Below are positions 13,201 through 24,046 of a stretch of DNA of 64,000 nucleotides, in pieces. The DNA is taken from assembly GCA_025331565.1 (NCBI GenBank), contig JAFREQ010000034.1, positions 3,596,001 through 3,660,000 of the forward strand, read 5' to 3'. The notes beneath the pieces are model-generated. The model worked only from the letters and a program-made list of their open reading frames with translations, ran no database searches and was not told the origin of the DNA. The DNA comes from Holacanthus passer. Taxonomy: Eukaryota; Chordata; Actinopteri; Pomacanthidae. The stretch's first letter is position 1, and each line of letters opens with the position of its first letter. The translations under genes were made by a program, and so were the position numbers.

Positions 13201-16200
13201 AATGACTATTACTGAGCCAGTTTCAAGTTGTATCTTAAAATGCCTCCCTAAAAGATAGGAAATAAATTGAAAAACATTGGACAGATATTACTGCTTTGCA
13301 CCACTAAAGATAAATATGATTCAACTGCTCTGACGTCTCTCTCAGGTTCTCTCCATTTGTCCCAAAGACATGCGGGCAGACATCTGCGTCCACCTCAACA
13401 GGCAGGTGTTCAACGACCACCCGGCCTTTCGTCTGGCCAGCGACGGCTGTCTGCGCTCTCTGGCCGTGGAGTTTCAGACCACACACTGTGCACCCGGAGA
13501 CCTCATCTTCCATATCGGAGAGAGCGTCGACACCCTCTGCTTCGTGGTCTCAGGTTCACTAGAAGTCATCCAGGATGATGAGGTCATCGCAATATTAGGT
13601 AATTCTACATAATATTATGAAATAGACAAGGCCACCTTTTATCTGAGCCTGTCGACATACAGGAGATAACACTAAAGCCAAGGTTGTCTCAGTGCAAAGA
13701 TGCATTTGTGGACTTACAGGCTGTTCTCTACCTGAATAGAGACACTTTTTTTCCTGTGTTCTCTTTCACTTTGAGCTCTTTTTATTTAATTGTCAATGAT
13801 AACATGTCAATGAATTCAACATTTTCCACCTCTTATAAACAAAGTGCTCATGTCTGACTCCATCCAGGTAAAGGTGATGTGTTTGGAGACGTGTTCTGGA
13901 AAGAGACCACGCTGGCCCGGGCTTGTGCAAATGTCCGAGCTCTGACTTACTGCGATCTGCACGTCATCAGGAGAGACGCTCTGATGAGGGTGCTGGAGTT
14001 TTACACTGCCTTCGCCAACACGTTCTCTCGCAACCTCATCCTCACCTGCAATCTACGGAAACGGGTAAAAATGACTGAAATCAGGCCTGTTTTTATCATT
14101 AAAAGTTGGCTTTTTAGAGATCCATGGTTCTCACAGGACAGTTTTAAGTAGTTCAAATGAACTCAACCTTAAATATCTACAGAAGTAAAATACAACATAG
14201 GCATTAATGAATCAGTGACAGGGACCATTTTACTGCACAATGAGTACTTTTACTTTTGATACTTACTTATGATACCCACATACTTTTACTTAAGTACAGT
14301 TCTGAATGCAGGACTTTTACTTGTATTAGAGAATTTTCACATTGTAGTATTTGTACTAAATTAAAGGATCTAAATACTTCTTCCACTGCTGCATACTGTG
14401 CAGCCTTTTTTCAATGTAACACAAAATTTATTTTAAATTCTGATGGAGGGAAGCTTCCAAACATACCAGATATGTCAGGCTGAAATTTAGGTAAACGTAG
14501 ATTATTTCTATTTTAAAACATATGGTGCAGCCGTCAAAAAAAACCATTTCACTCAGTGTAAATGCCAAAAACCGTTAACAAATAGTTGGAACAAGCTGAT
14601 ATAGAACATATGTGATACTATCAGACAGTGTGAAATAATACAAATTGGACAGTCCTTACTTAACAAATGAACTTGCAAACCCACCTACTTGAATAACAAT
14701 GTGTGAAAAGCATAAATTCAGATTTTATCTAGCGTTAAGGCAATCACAAAAAAGCAATGGGAAACAAAGAAAAACAAATAAAAAATAGTTCTCTGAGTTC
14801 AAACTATGACTTCTATTAATATTTGATAGAGCTTCTTCCAGGCTATACATATTAATCCCATTAAGGCGCTGAGATATATATCGCTTTCCAATCATGATAG
14901 TTGTAAGTTGCTCATATAATATCATCATATGGGATCAACGTCACATAAATTCTTAATGAATATTCCTCTTTAAAGAGAGTCTGGTTCATGTGGTTTGCTC
15001 TTTGTTCAGGCTTATATGCAATACCTCTGGGGTACAGTACATTTGAGACAGGAAGCTCTTACCAATTAAAATATATCCAGTGACTCTAAGGGACCCTTCA
15101 GGAATACAGGGACTGTGCAACTCAAATACAGTCATTCCACAACTGTGTTTGGGTTTTAAATGATTCTATAATGTTTTAAGTAACTCTATACTTGTAGTTT
15201 CTTACAGCCCCATTATAAAAGGTCTTATATAATCACATATTCTGAAGTCAAACATCGTCAGTGAAGCTGCTCGAAATCTAAACAATTTCAAGGCAAATTG
15301 TGGCCACATGATGAAAGATTTATGGCTTGTACTTAAAATGTATTCAATGAAAATAAAGCCATCTATTATTCATTTCAGCAGCTTTAGAAACAGTTTGTGT
15401 ATGCCTGCATGGGTTTAACATTTTATTTCTGTCCTCTATAGAGTTATGCATTCAGATAACTCATGCGTGCATGAATGTACATCTGAACTGCACATAAACT
15501 AGAATCAATACAATCAGTGCCTGGAAGCAATACCTCAAATGCATTTTCTTCATCAAAATTTTTGATCTTTTCCTTTTGGTTTCAGTGGGTTTTTTTGCGT
15601 TTTGTGCAGCTGATTTGATTAAACTGATTTCTATTTGTGGCCAAGAGCTTGTTGGGATGAAATGTCTTGCTCGTGGGCACCTTAGCAAAACTGGATCAGG
15701 ATTAGAGAAACATCCAGTAATAGAGCTGTTTCTCTCACACTGTGGCTTTGAATACAACATTTAAGTTAGTTAGTTTCAGATTAACCCCTAAATGAGAAAA
15801 ATATTGATGTCATATTTTAAAATATGTTCTTAAAGAAGTTGATCAGTGGTTGCTTTTAAAGTCATGGATGATATAATCATTAATATATCTTCAACAACAT
15901 AGATTAAAAATGTTTGCAGAGACCAAATGAGAAAAGAAAGTGAGAAGCAATATCAACATTTCCTTTCTTTGTCCTCTGAGGGAATCAGAAACTCTTAGGG
16001 GCTCAATATCGCTCCATTAACAGCCTCCCTTGTGCACTGCTGCTTTCAAGTCTTTAATATTTCAGCATACATAGCAGGTCTAGTTATGTATTATAGTTAT
16101 CCTTGATTTAAAGCTGCATTTTACAGTATATGTACATTCTGCAGAGCTCTACTATTTAAATGTGCCCTCGGTATGTATATCCCACCTCGCTGTCCTCATG

Positions 16201-17353
16201 CACAGATTCTCCTCTCTCGCAGATAATCTTCAGAAAGATTGCTGATGTGAAGAGGGAGCTGGAGCGCCAGAGGAACGAGGTGGCTCTCTCCATTCCCGAA
16301 GACCACCCGGTCCGCAAACTGTTCCAGAGGTTCAGACAGCAGAGAGACGCTCAAACGCCGGGAGAGTCTCGCACTTACTTTGATCATAACAGTGTGCAGG
16401 TGCACCACCATCACTCCGACACAAACTCTTACACACAGTGTCAATCTGTAACTTCTCAGCAGCAGGAGTACAGCTCCACCGCAGAGAATAATGCAACATG
16501 CACAGGAGGAGGAAGCGCAGGTGGCAAGGCTGCACCTCAGCAAGCATTTGTCCGAGTTGAAGAGTCAGTGCAAACCTGCACGCAGGAGGCTGGGGAGTCT
16601 TTATCAAGGCCTTGTGTGGAGAGTCAGCTTTGTCAGAGAGTCAGCAGCCCTGGACGGAGCAGTGGTGCAGGTGGAGAGGGAGCTGTAGCTGCTGTAAGCA
16701 ACAGCAGAGGTGGTCGAGGCTGGGCAAAGTTTAGAAACGCCGCTTCAGCTGCACCACCGCCTCCTGCCGTCGAGCAAGAAAAGCAGCCACCGAAAGCAGA
16801 GAAGTGGCCCAAAGGATCGCAGTCCTCTGAACGGTTAGCAGATGCCAACAAGAACCAGGATTCAGAGGAGATGGGGAGCGCTGAGGGCGGCAACAGCGCT
16901 GGAGAAGCAGGTGAAGAAACAAGCGCCCTTCACAAAACTGACTCCTGTGACAGTGGTATCACAAAGAGCGATCTGCGCATCGACCGAGCTGGGGATTCAA
17001 GAAGCTCCTTTGAAAGAAGCCCGATGGAAAAGAGCCCGATGGAGAAGAACCCATTCGAGCACAGTCTCGGGGTTGACTCTCTCAAACATTCTTTCGTTCA
17101 GCCGGCATCCGAACAGGCGCTCCTTCAAGCGACCCTGCACGAGGCCAAGCTGGAGCTAAAGGGGGACATTCAGATCCTGAGTGGCCGCCTGTCGGTCCTT
17201 GAGTCTCAGGTGAGCGAGATCCTCAGGCTGCTGTCGATAAAAAGAAGACTCTCACTGCCGCCGACTTCTTCCCCGAAGCCCAAAGTGAAAAACCAAGACT
17301 CGGTCACTGCCCCCAAGCCTGTCAAACCGAAAGTAGATGATGGGCCTTTTTGA
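4297..17353 (+). CDS. kcnh5: Voltage-gated K+ channel EAG2 (Kv10.2), 11 coding exons
   Basis: This is a plasma-membrane voltage-gated potassium channel of the ether-a-go-go family, a non-inactivating tetramer of nervous tissue. Coding exons: 4297-4369, 5761-5884, 6164-6270, 6410-6538, 7138-7256, 7428-7820, 8462-8891, 12584-12783, 13346-13598, 13868-14064, 16223-17353. All introns are GT-AG and the phases agree, giving 1051 codons plus stop. Order of parts: PAS-cap and PAS domain (about 1-135), C-linker to S1 (about 136-215), S1-S6 with S4 near 316-341 and filter GFG at 436-438, cyclic-nucleotide-binding homology domain (about 560-670), long disordered tail, and C-terminal coiled coil (about 972-1014). 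TTIGFGN and TCNLRKR favour KCNH5 over KCNH1, which by recall has TSVGFGN and TYNLRKR. Human KCNH5 is 988 aa as I recall; the extra length is in the tail. The start codon opens MHGGKRGLVAPQNTF, close to the family N-terminus. Teleost a/b identity is unresolved. Confidence 0.95.
5761..6538 (+). CDS. kcnh5: kcnh5 exons 2-4: eag (PAS) domain
   Basis: Three short exons (5761-5884, 6164-6270, 6410-6538) encode most of the cytoplasmic PAS domain, which in EAG channels contacts the cyclic-nucleotide-binding homology domain of a neighbouring subunit and tunes gating. Recognisable segments are FLLGNAQIVEWPVVYSNDGF, KLSGYHRAEVM, FMYGDLTDKKTIEK and VVLFLCTFRDITLFKQPIED. Junction codons are split cleanly, for example AA|T for Asn in CNFMYG. 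Confidence 0.93.
8462..8891 (+). CDS. kcnh5: kcnh5 exon 7: S4, S5, pore and start of S6
   Basis: This 430-base exon carries the voltage sensor and pore. S4 reads LKVIRLLRLGRVARKL with regularly spaced Arg/Lys. S5 follows at about 346-368. The turret holds a possible N-glycosylation site, NAS at 404-406 (weak, not followed by a strong context). The pore helix and filter read SLTTIGFGN, with GFG at 436-438. S6 begins at FSVAMMMVG and the last codon is completed by the next exon (T|CG, Ser459). Nothing critical is missing. Confidence 0.94.
8892..12583 (+). other. kcnh5: kcnh5 intron 7 (3.7 kb)
   Basis: This is the largest kcnh5 intron, bounded by GTAAGT and a pyrimidine tract ending TTTTAG. It contains a repeat fragment at 9345-9483. 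The part from about 11150 to 11700 is visibly less AT-rich and free of recognisable repeats, so it could hold regulatory DNA, but I see no defined element. The open frames inside are short and show no family resemblance. Confidence 0.6.
9345..9483 (+). repeat. Fragment of the MITE-like repeat family
   Basis: About 140 bases match the end of the element described at 2644-3200: AAGTAACTAAAACTTTCAG, then CATTTAGTGGAGCAAAAAG, then TGTACTTAGTTG and the terminal CCACCACTG. Only the terminal quarter is present, so it is a 5'-truncated or decayed copy within kcnh5 intron 7. Confidence 0.55.
13346..14064 (+). CDS. kcnh5: kcnh5 exons 9-10: end of C-linker and cyclic-nucleotide-binding homology domain
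   Basis: Exons 13346-13598 and 13868-14064 encode residues 526-675. They include KDMRADICVHLNRQVF, APGDLIFHIGE, FVVSGSLEVIQDDEV and GKGDVFGDVFW. The fold is that of a cyclic-nucleotide-binding domain, but EAG-family members are known not to bind cyclic nucleotides; a C-terminal strand fills the pocket instead. The exon ends after LTCNLRKR, whose Cys is typical of KCNH5. Confidence 0.93.
14065..16222 (+). other. kcnh5: kcnh5 intron 10 (2.2 kb) with repeat fragment
   Basis: The intron runs from the GTAAAA donor after CTACGGAAACGG to the CTCTCTCGCAG acceptor. Bases 14225-14396 contain another reversed fragment of the AAGTA-rich MITE-like family, ending TACTTCTTCCACTGCTG. The remainder is AT-rich with no feature I can support. 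Confidence 0.6.
16223..17353 (+). CDS. kcnh5: kcnh5 exon 11: disordered tail and tetramerising coiled coil
   Basis: One exon encodes residues 676-1051. It opens IIFRKIADVKRELERQRNE, matching the family post-CNBHD segment, followed by DHPVRKLFQRFRQQ. A long Ser/Gly/Gln/Glu-rich tail with no fold follows, then the conserved KTDSCDSGITKSDLR block. After that comes a heptad-patterned segment from EQALLQATLHEAKLELKGDI to VSEILRLLS, the assembly coiled coil. The tail carries KSPMEK-type repeats (MEKSPMEK) and poly-Ser/Gly runs that make this protein longer than the human one. The TGA stop is at 17351-17353. Confidence 0.93.
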   Translation: MIFRKIADVKRELERQRNEVALSIPEDHPVRKLFQRFRQQRDAQTPGESRTYFDHNSVQVHHHHSDTNSYTQCQSVTSQQQEYSSTAENNATCTGGGSAGGKAAPQQAFVRVEESVQTCTQEAGESLSRPCVESQLCQRVSSPGRSSGAGGEGAVAAVSNSRGGRGWAKFRNAASAAPPPPAVEQEKQPPKAEKWPKGSQSSERLADANKNQDSEEMGSAEGGNSAGEAGEETSALHKTDSCDSGITKSDLRIDRAGDSRSSFERSPMEKSPMEKNPFEHSLGVDSLKHSFVQPASEQALLQATLHEAKLELKGDIQILSGRLSVLESQVSEILRLLSIKRRLSLPPTSSPKPKVKNQDSVTAPKPVKPKVDDGPF

Positions 17354-19138
17354 ATTTACTGATTTTAAAACCCTGGATCTCTTAAAAAACAGAATTACAG
17401 AAGCACCAGTTTGCATGTCCTGCTGGACTCTGGCCTGCCAAAGACATTTCTTGCATTAAACACTGCACAGCATGCAGAAATCCCCTTTGTTATCTTAGCA
17501 CTACAAAACCCAGGGATTATTCTAAAAGTCTGTCCTATGTATGATACGTTTTGCCTAGAAGGAACAATAAAAAATGAACACTTGTACTGTTATAGTTAGG
17601 AAATTAGTTCATTTTTAGAAGCATTATAAACCAGCACAGAGCTGCACATCTCCTGTATGATGCTCCAATGAAGGCTTTTTTGTAATATCTTAGCCTGATA
17701 GGTCGATCAGTAATCAGTAAGGTCATGTCAGATTTTTTAAACCATATTTTAAGTCTTTTTGTAAAGCTGTTACAGTCATGTTTTTTTTCTGGATGTTAGT
17801 TTACAGCTTTTGGCAGAACACCTGACCAACAGGTTAAGTGAGTAAGCAAGAAGCTTCTGCTGCCATAGCTTCATAATTATTCAACTTGCTTGTGTCTTAG
17901 AGAAAGCAGGAGACTCTCAACAGCCCCTCTATGTTAAATACATGTCTCCCTTTATCTTATTTAGCAGGAGATTCTCAGTTTTTTGGTTCTTGTTGCCCTT
18001 TTTCAGTGGAGACGACCTTTAGAGTCATTAATTGTCAGGTGATAATATGTGCCTTACAATAATAAAGCCTCATTCAGATTTTTTTTTTATAAGGCCTAAT
18101 CAGCTGTTTATGGTTTATGAACATATGTTTTATAATGGAAACGTTAACCCTTCACTATGCATTCCTTTTTAACAGTTTAGAAACTTGTAGAAAGCTTCAT
18201 TTCCATGCATGTAAAATAGGGATAGGAGCACAATAATTGCGGTTTAATTTAAGAATTGTGTTGTTAATTATCACAATTTCAATTTTCCTGTGAAAGATTT
18301 ATTTTCCTTTAAGAAGATGTGAATATTTCAACAGGTAATTGCAGCATTTTCATTGTATTCCTTCATGTAACTCTTGCCTCTTGCTCAGGTATATTTGATA
18401 AAATTTCAGTATTTATTTCAGTATGAGCAATTTTATCTTTGTCTACTTGTAAGATTAAATAGCAATGTTTTTTGATGACAGGAGATGTTGGGTTACCAAA
18501 CACTGCTTTGCAAATCTAAATGAATTGGCACTTGGAAATGCAAACATCTGATAAAATGATGCACATGAGCAAACAGCATGGTTACAGTTTTAGTTCACAA
18601 TGTTTTCTAGTTTTCTGCGTGACTGCGAATCACCCGAGTATGAACTGTAAAGATGGAAGCACGTGACTGTCAGTTGAATCTATTTTATTTTAAATATATA
18701 AATGACCTTGCATGCATCCAGGAAACCTGTCAACAGTGAAATGAATAATGAAAAGTGATGCCTGCTCACCATCTGTTGTTTAGTCTCCTCTGTTATGCAA
18801 CACAACAGTTAGTCTTTATGTGAATCAAAAGCATTGGAACTGCAACACAAAGGCTCTGTATCTTTCATATGTATGTTTTTGTTGACCCAGGTGAGTCTAA
18901 GCAGTATTTTTGAACTTCTGTTTTTGATTAATTTATTCAGTAGTTCAATAACAGACAGGAAACATGGGGAGAAGTAACAACAAAGCACTGACTACATTCA
19001 CTGCTTTTCCTGCCAGTCAATCATCAGTGCTGATATGGAAATACTATGAATTATTTTTATTTTTCCACCTTTTAAAGTCTAAAAGTGTGCAAAGATTGGC
19101 ACAACAAAAATCTGAACTTTCATTAAAGTGGAAATAAA
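17354..19138 (+). other. kcnh5: kcnh5 3' UTR candidate with three AATAAA signals
   Basis: The sequence after the kcnh5 stop is AT-rich and gene-free. AATAAA hexamers occur at 17566-17571, 18061-18066 and 19133-19138. The first would give a short 3' UTR of about 230 bases; the last would end about 50 bases before the candidate l3hypdh promoter. Which one is used cannot be told from sequence. Confidence 0.5.
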
Positions 19139-19187
19139 TAATGCATTTAGAGTATATTGTATGGTTCCTGTAATGCAGCCCTCCAGA

Positions 19188-19304
19188 CCACCAGGTGGGG
19201 CTAATGTCTCATTTTAGTGACGTCACAAAGGGAAACACGCATGTGCGGGAGAAAATCGCTGCAGGCTGCGGAAAAGTTTGAGCCCAAATTTAAAAGAAAA
19301 ACAG
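19188..19304 (+). promoter_or_regulatory. l3hypdh: Candidate l3hypdh promoter and untranslated first exon
   Basis: This short, relatively CpG-containing stretch contains a palindromic CRE (TGACGTCA), a CGCATGTGCGG word resembling half of an NRF1 site, and a clean splice donor ACAG|GTAAAT after 19304. A plausible acceptor (TTAG, 20811-20814) lies seven bases before the l3hypdh start codon. An untranslated first exon joined to the coding exon fits, but this is inference without transcript data. Confidence 0.4.
19218..19225. promoter_or_regulatory. Full palindromic cAMP-response element
   Basis: The eight bases TGACGTCA form the full consensus site of CREB/ATF proteins. Such sites work best close to a transcription start. 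This one is directly in front of the candidate first exon of l3hypdh. A chance match in 64 kb is quite possible, so the position is what makes it plausible. Confidence 0.45.
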
Positions 19305-20814
19305 GTAAATATGAAAATCGTCTCTGGAGTTAATTTATTCAGTGTTTGCAGCATTTTACTGCGCAGTTTGGTCACTTTACATTTCCGGAGTATTCGCTTA
19401 GTTTCTCTTCACCTCTATTGAAACCCACTAAAACTTTTCATTCACATCTTCACCTTATGATAAATATTATTCTGTTAAACAGCTTGAAGTTGCAGAGAAA
19501 GCGGTTGTTTGTCTAATACCTGTTCCTGTTCAAACTCTAGTCGGTAAAATATGTTTTGTAAAAAAGTCTGTAACACTTAGTTCGGCATCGTCTTCAAACT
19601 GGATCTTTATGGAAAAATATTAGGAGCTTGGAAAATGCACTGTTCGGTTTCAACAATTATGATGAAAACAAGCAGCAGGAGATCTATAATTTAATTATGA
19701 TACTGGCAACCTGTCATATGAACAAATCTAAATTCACTTCATTTTTCAAACAGTAAATTTTCAAAAATAAGAAAGCTGTTTAAACAATTGATATGTGTTT
19801 TTTTATTTATTTAGAAGATACCCCTGTGGTTTATGTTAATGACTTGTTTCATGGAACAGAGTTGTCAAAGCCAGTCTCAGTTCTGCACAAAGTTGTCTCT
19901 ATAATAACATTCAAACATTAAAATGTCTCTACAGGCTGCATTTGGCTTCATTTGATGTTGAATAGATCCACAAAAGCACATTGGCCTATGTATCAAAATA
20001 TTTTGTCATAGTTTATCTAATTGCATGTAATTTAGTTTATTTTTCCATGTATACTCTGGTTGGTTGTCACAGTAATTAGATTTTCTTTGTTCCTGGTCCA
20101 TAAAGATGTTTGATATGATGCCAGAAATCTACAGCAAGGTGGTCAAATTGAAAGCTGTAACTTTGTTTAGTGAATAAGGTTGTATAGCTCTCTGGAGCAC
20201 TGTGACAGCTACTGATCAAACATTACCTAAATATTCAAATCTAGCCTCTGATTTATGGTAAAACTTCTCATCAGCTGGTCTGATACCAGTGTAATCTAGT
20301 GGCTGCAACAACCTCACTTCTATAGAATCTGGCTCTCATGGCTCATCATTTCATTGTGATGATAAATCATAAACTATGAGTGCTTGTTGAAGCCCTTAGT
20401 CCCTCAACCAGCAGTTTGATCTCAAGGTTGGATCACCAATCTGGCAACTTTCCTGGCACCCCAAAACTCTCTTAGGTTGGGAAGTGCATATATTTGGCAA
20501 AGTGACGTGTCATTAAAAGATGCAATTTTTAATTGAAAAAAAAAGAAAAAGCCATTGTTGGCCTGGTTCTTATTGCATGGACCGTTGTATTAGACTGCAT
20601 TAGTTTTAGTCTGGTGTACCTAATAAGATGGCTGCCAAATGTATGTTACTACATCTGGAAACCTATAAAAGATAGTTTTACAGTTTACAAATCATCTACA
20701 ATAATGACCCAAACTGATGTTAGAAAATGAGCTTTCTGCTGAACTGTGTAGGAAAATATTGGACATCTGTATTTTGGCTTAAAGCATTGTTTTTAATGTA
20801 TTTTTTAAAATTAG
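19305..20814 (+). other. l3hypdh: Candidate l3hypdh intron 1, with repeat remnant
   Basis: If the untranslated exon is real, this is the first intron. It is AT-rich and holds no recognisable gene. Bases 20570-20645 read TGCATTAGTTTTAGTCTGG then TGTACCTAATAAGATGGC, which I recognise as the end of a widespread fish element that usually finishes GGTGTACCTAATAAAGTGGC. The small open frame over it is repeat-derived. Confidence 0.4.
20570..20645 (+). repeat. Remnant of a teleost DNA-transposon-like repeat end
   Basis: The words GACTGCATTAGTTTTAGTC and GGTGTACCTAATAAG are characteristic of one terminus of a dispersed fish repeat, recalled from many teleost loci. The partner terminus is not present nearby, so only a remnant survives. 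It lies about 180 bases before the l3hypdh start codon. Confidence 0.45.
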
Positions 20815-20821
20815 CTCTGAG

Positions 20822-23320
20822 ATGGAAATGCAGCTTCCACCTCACGAGGGAGATGAGCTGTCGGTGGTCGACATGCACACAGGTGGAGAGCCTCTACGGG
20901 TCATCCTCAGCGGCTACCCGGAGGTCAAAGGTGACAGTGTGCTGTCCAAACGGCGTTACGTCCGGGAACATCTGGACCACCTGAGGAAGGTGCTGATGTA
21001 CGAACCGCGGGGACACTACGACATGTACGGAGCCCTGATTGTGGACAGCGAGATACCTGAGGCCGATCTGGGGGTGCTGTTCATGCACAACGAGGGGTAC
21101 AGCACCATGTGTGGACACGCCGTCATCGCTCTGGGACGCTTTGCTGTGGACTACAAACTGGTGAAAGAACCACAGTCACCAGAGACGCAAGTGAACATAC
21201 ACTGTCCGTGTGGGCTGGTGAAGGCGTTTGTTGAGTATTCTGGTGGTAAAACAGGAGGAGTGAGGTTTCTCAGTGTGCCTGCGTTTGCGTTTGCAACAGG
21301 TAGGACACTCACAACTGTTCTCAGGTGTTTTTATATCCTACAGGACTAACTGAATGACTTCTCTCCAGATGTGACGGTGACAGTGGAAGGGTTTGGTGAC
21401 GTGACGGTTGACATCAGCTATGGAGGAGCCTTCTATGCCTTTGTAAACGCCCAGAGGTTTGGTCTTGATGTGACCAAGTCCAGGACTCGAGATCTGGTGG
21501 ACGCAGCCACAGCAGTGACCAATGCTGTCAAATCTCAGGTAAGAAGTTCATATTGTAACCTGTGTTAAATCACCACACATAGTGTTCTCAGTGCGGAGAC
21601 AGAAAACCTGCAACGGTAGAGGTAGTGATAATCGTGATGATGTCTACCTGTGGATGACAGATATGGAAGCAAGATGGAATCTAAAAGGCAATGGAAAGCA
21701 TTTTTCTCAACAATTCTAATCCAACAATTAAAATAACAATTGAGATTTAGTAGAGTGTGATTTTGGATCCTGGGATTTACGAGGTCTGACTGCCTCTGAT
21801 ATCGGGTGATGAGGCCCTGCTCTAAGTTGGTTTTACAGTTTGTTGAGGCCACTCAAGTTCTTTAACACCAAACTGGAAAAAAAAAACAATGAATAATAAC
21901 CCCAGACAAGACATATCAGGAACCAAAGTATATGTAGGGTTGTCCACATACATTTGGCCATATATGTTAATTTCAGTCTTGACATTTTCTCTCTTAGGTG
22001 AAGTTGCACCACCCAACCAGTGATGATCTGGCCTTCCTCTACGGCACCATCCTCACTGACGGCAAAGATAATTACTCCTCTGATGCCACAGCCAATGTCT
22101 GTGTGTTCGCAGAAGCTCAGGTACCTCCCTGACAAGTTATCAACATTTTAGACAGCGTCCCAACTTCTTTGGAATTAGGGTTGTAGTTAAAAGCCACATG
22201 ATAGGAGATAAAAATAATAAAAATGATTATATGGCTCTATGAATGGTATAATATATGGTTCTGATTCTGATTCTATGAATCAGTGAAGTATCTAAAAAGA
22301 AAAAAACTAAAGCACAGAACAGACACGAGCTGTCTGGTTTATGAGCATCATGTGACTGATTTAAACGGGTTCTCAGGTGGACCGAAGCCCCACTGGTTCT
22401 GGTGTTACAGCCCGAGTGGCTCTTCAGTATCACAAAGGTCTCATCCAGCTGAACCAGACCAGGACGTTTCAGAGCGGAGCCACTGGATCCCAGTTCACGG
22501 GGAAAGCTGTTGAGGTACCAGAGTTGTTGTTTTTTTTTCTTCCTCTGAGTTGTCGAGTACACTTCCTCAGGTTCAGTGGTATAGAGATCCAGAGTCAGCT
22601 CACGGATGCAGTGGCCAGTTTAAAAATTTCAACATGGCCTCATTTGTAAAATCTCTCTGCAGTTTTTCTGTGTGTCTTTGTAGTTGTGTCAGTGCCTGTC
22701 TAGGCTCAACTCTGCATTCAGGTTGTTAAGATGCTAATGGTTGAAAGGTTTCTGGGTTGACTGTCAAAATGTGTCATCAACCAAAGGTCAGGAGCTCTTT
22801 GAGATAAAATCCTCTGTTTGTCTCCTCATGTGGAATCAGTCACTACTGTGTGTTTACCAGAAAAGATCATGATAGGAGTTTGATTAAACACTGCATAAAG
22901 ACTGTAAAGACAAATTTGGCTTTTAAAATGGCTTTATATGGTGACCAGAAAACCTCCTGCAGTGTGGAGTGTCAAACATTAGTTTGAAAAGTGTATTGTT
23001 GGTGTAGTGGATTGTCTGCTGAAATATGTATGAGCTGAATTGGTTCAGCCACGAACCACAAACCCTCAGAAATAGACAAAACTGGAGTTAAGTGATGCTG
23101 CAGTGGCAAAAACGTTTTATCCATTTTAAAATAGATACAAGATCCAAACTACTACTCACAGATGTTTGTGATTCTCTTTTGTGTTTCTGTTCAGGAGACC
23201 AAGTGTGGAGACTTCAAGGCGGTGGTGGTGGAAGTTGCTGGCAGAGCATTTTATACCGGAGTTTCACGCTTCGTGCAGGAACCAGACGACAAGCTGACAC
23301 AAGGTTTTCTGCTGAAATGA
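20822..23320 (+). CDS. l3hypdh: Trans-3-hydroxy-L-proline dehydratase, 5 coding exons
   Basis: L3HYPDH dehydrates trans-3-hydroxy-L-proline to pyrroline-2-carboxylate, a step in breakdown of collagen-derived proline. It belongs to the proline racemase family. Coding exons: 20822-21299, 21369-21538, 21998-22120, 22377-22514, 23195-23320, all GT-AG, giving 344 aa (human 354 as recalled). MHTGGEP at 18-24 is the family N-terminal signature. MCGHAV holds the general acid/base Cys97. The second catalytic position of racemases, Cys in SPCGTG, is Thr263 here (DRSPTGSGV). That Cys-to-Thr change is the known mark of the dehydratase rather than racemase or epimerase. LYGTILTDGKD and the C-terminus GFLLK are also typical. 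The start ATG has G at -3 and +4. The gene runs in the same direction as kcnh5 and converges on daam1. Confidence 0.95.
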
Positions 23321-23760
23321 ACCTCAGAGGTATTTTATGTATAACCATGTTTAAAATCAAAGAATGCAATTAAGCTCTCCAACAAGAGTATTGGAATCAT
23401 AACAAACTGTGCCAAAGATTTTTTTTTATTTCTTTGTAACAGTTGATTATGACCTGATTTACCTATGTATTAAATTAATGAAAGAAATAATGTTGTTCAT
23501 GAGGACCAATCTGCTTTAAGAAATATTATTTAGATATTACATTATATTATATTATTGTCCTGAACTAATACATTAGCAAAGAAGAGTAAATGTGATCTGA
23601 AACTGGCTGTTAACCTTAGTTTAAAAAAAAAAAAAGAAACTTACTGTAGGGTGGAAAATTCATGTAATTCAGAGCAATGACACAACAAATGCAGGCTAAG
23701 ATTGACTGACATATTCATATTGCATTATGACATTTGACAAATTTGTAATATGCAATAAAT
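23321..23760 (+). other. l3hypdh: l3hypdh 3' UTR candidate
   Basis: This AT-rich sequence follows the TGA stop and contains AATAAA at 23754-23759, the best candidate poly(A) signal. Between here and the daam1 stop there is no gene. Confidence 0.5.
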
Positions 23761-23887
23761 AATAAGTCACTGAGCTATTAACCAGTGAACAGTGTCAGAT
23801 TGTAACATCAGGATTTTTTTTTAATTTGTATTAAACCTGAGAAAGGCTGGGTGGAGGTCAGGTGTTCTGTTCAATAGCAGTGCCCGA

Positions 23888-23900
23888 CCACTAGATGGCA
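23888..23900. promoter_or_regulatory. CTCF-core-like motif between convergent genes
   Basis: CCACTAGATGGCA fits the recalled CTCF core CCASYAGRKGGCR at every position. It sits between the 3' ends of l3hypdh and daam1. Single matches occur by chance and in repeats, so occupancy is unknown. Confidence 0.35.
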
Positions 23901-24046
23901 TCATAAACCTGGCTGCTATCAGGGTCTTTGAAGTTAAATCCTTTCAATGTCGATTTATTCATATTAGGTTATTATGCTGGATGAGAATTGATTCAAGTGT
24001 ATGTGCTTGTTAACTAAGTACAAAAACTCATAACTGTTTTCTCCCA

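Noticed and set aside
20533..20730. Open frame of 65 codons looking like a small membrane protein
   Set aside because: It overlaps a recognised transposon-end remnant and the hydrophobicity comes from TTT/ATT-rich repeat sequence.
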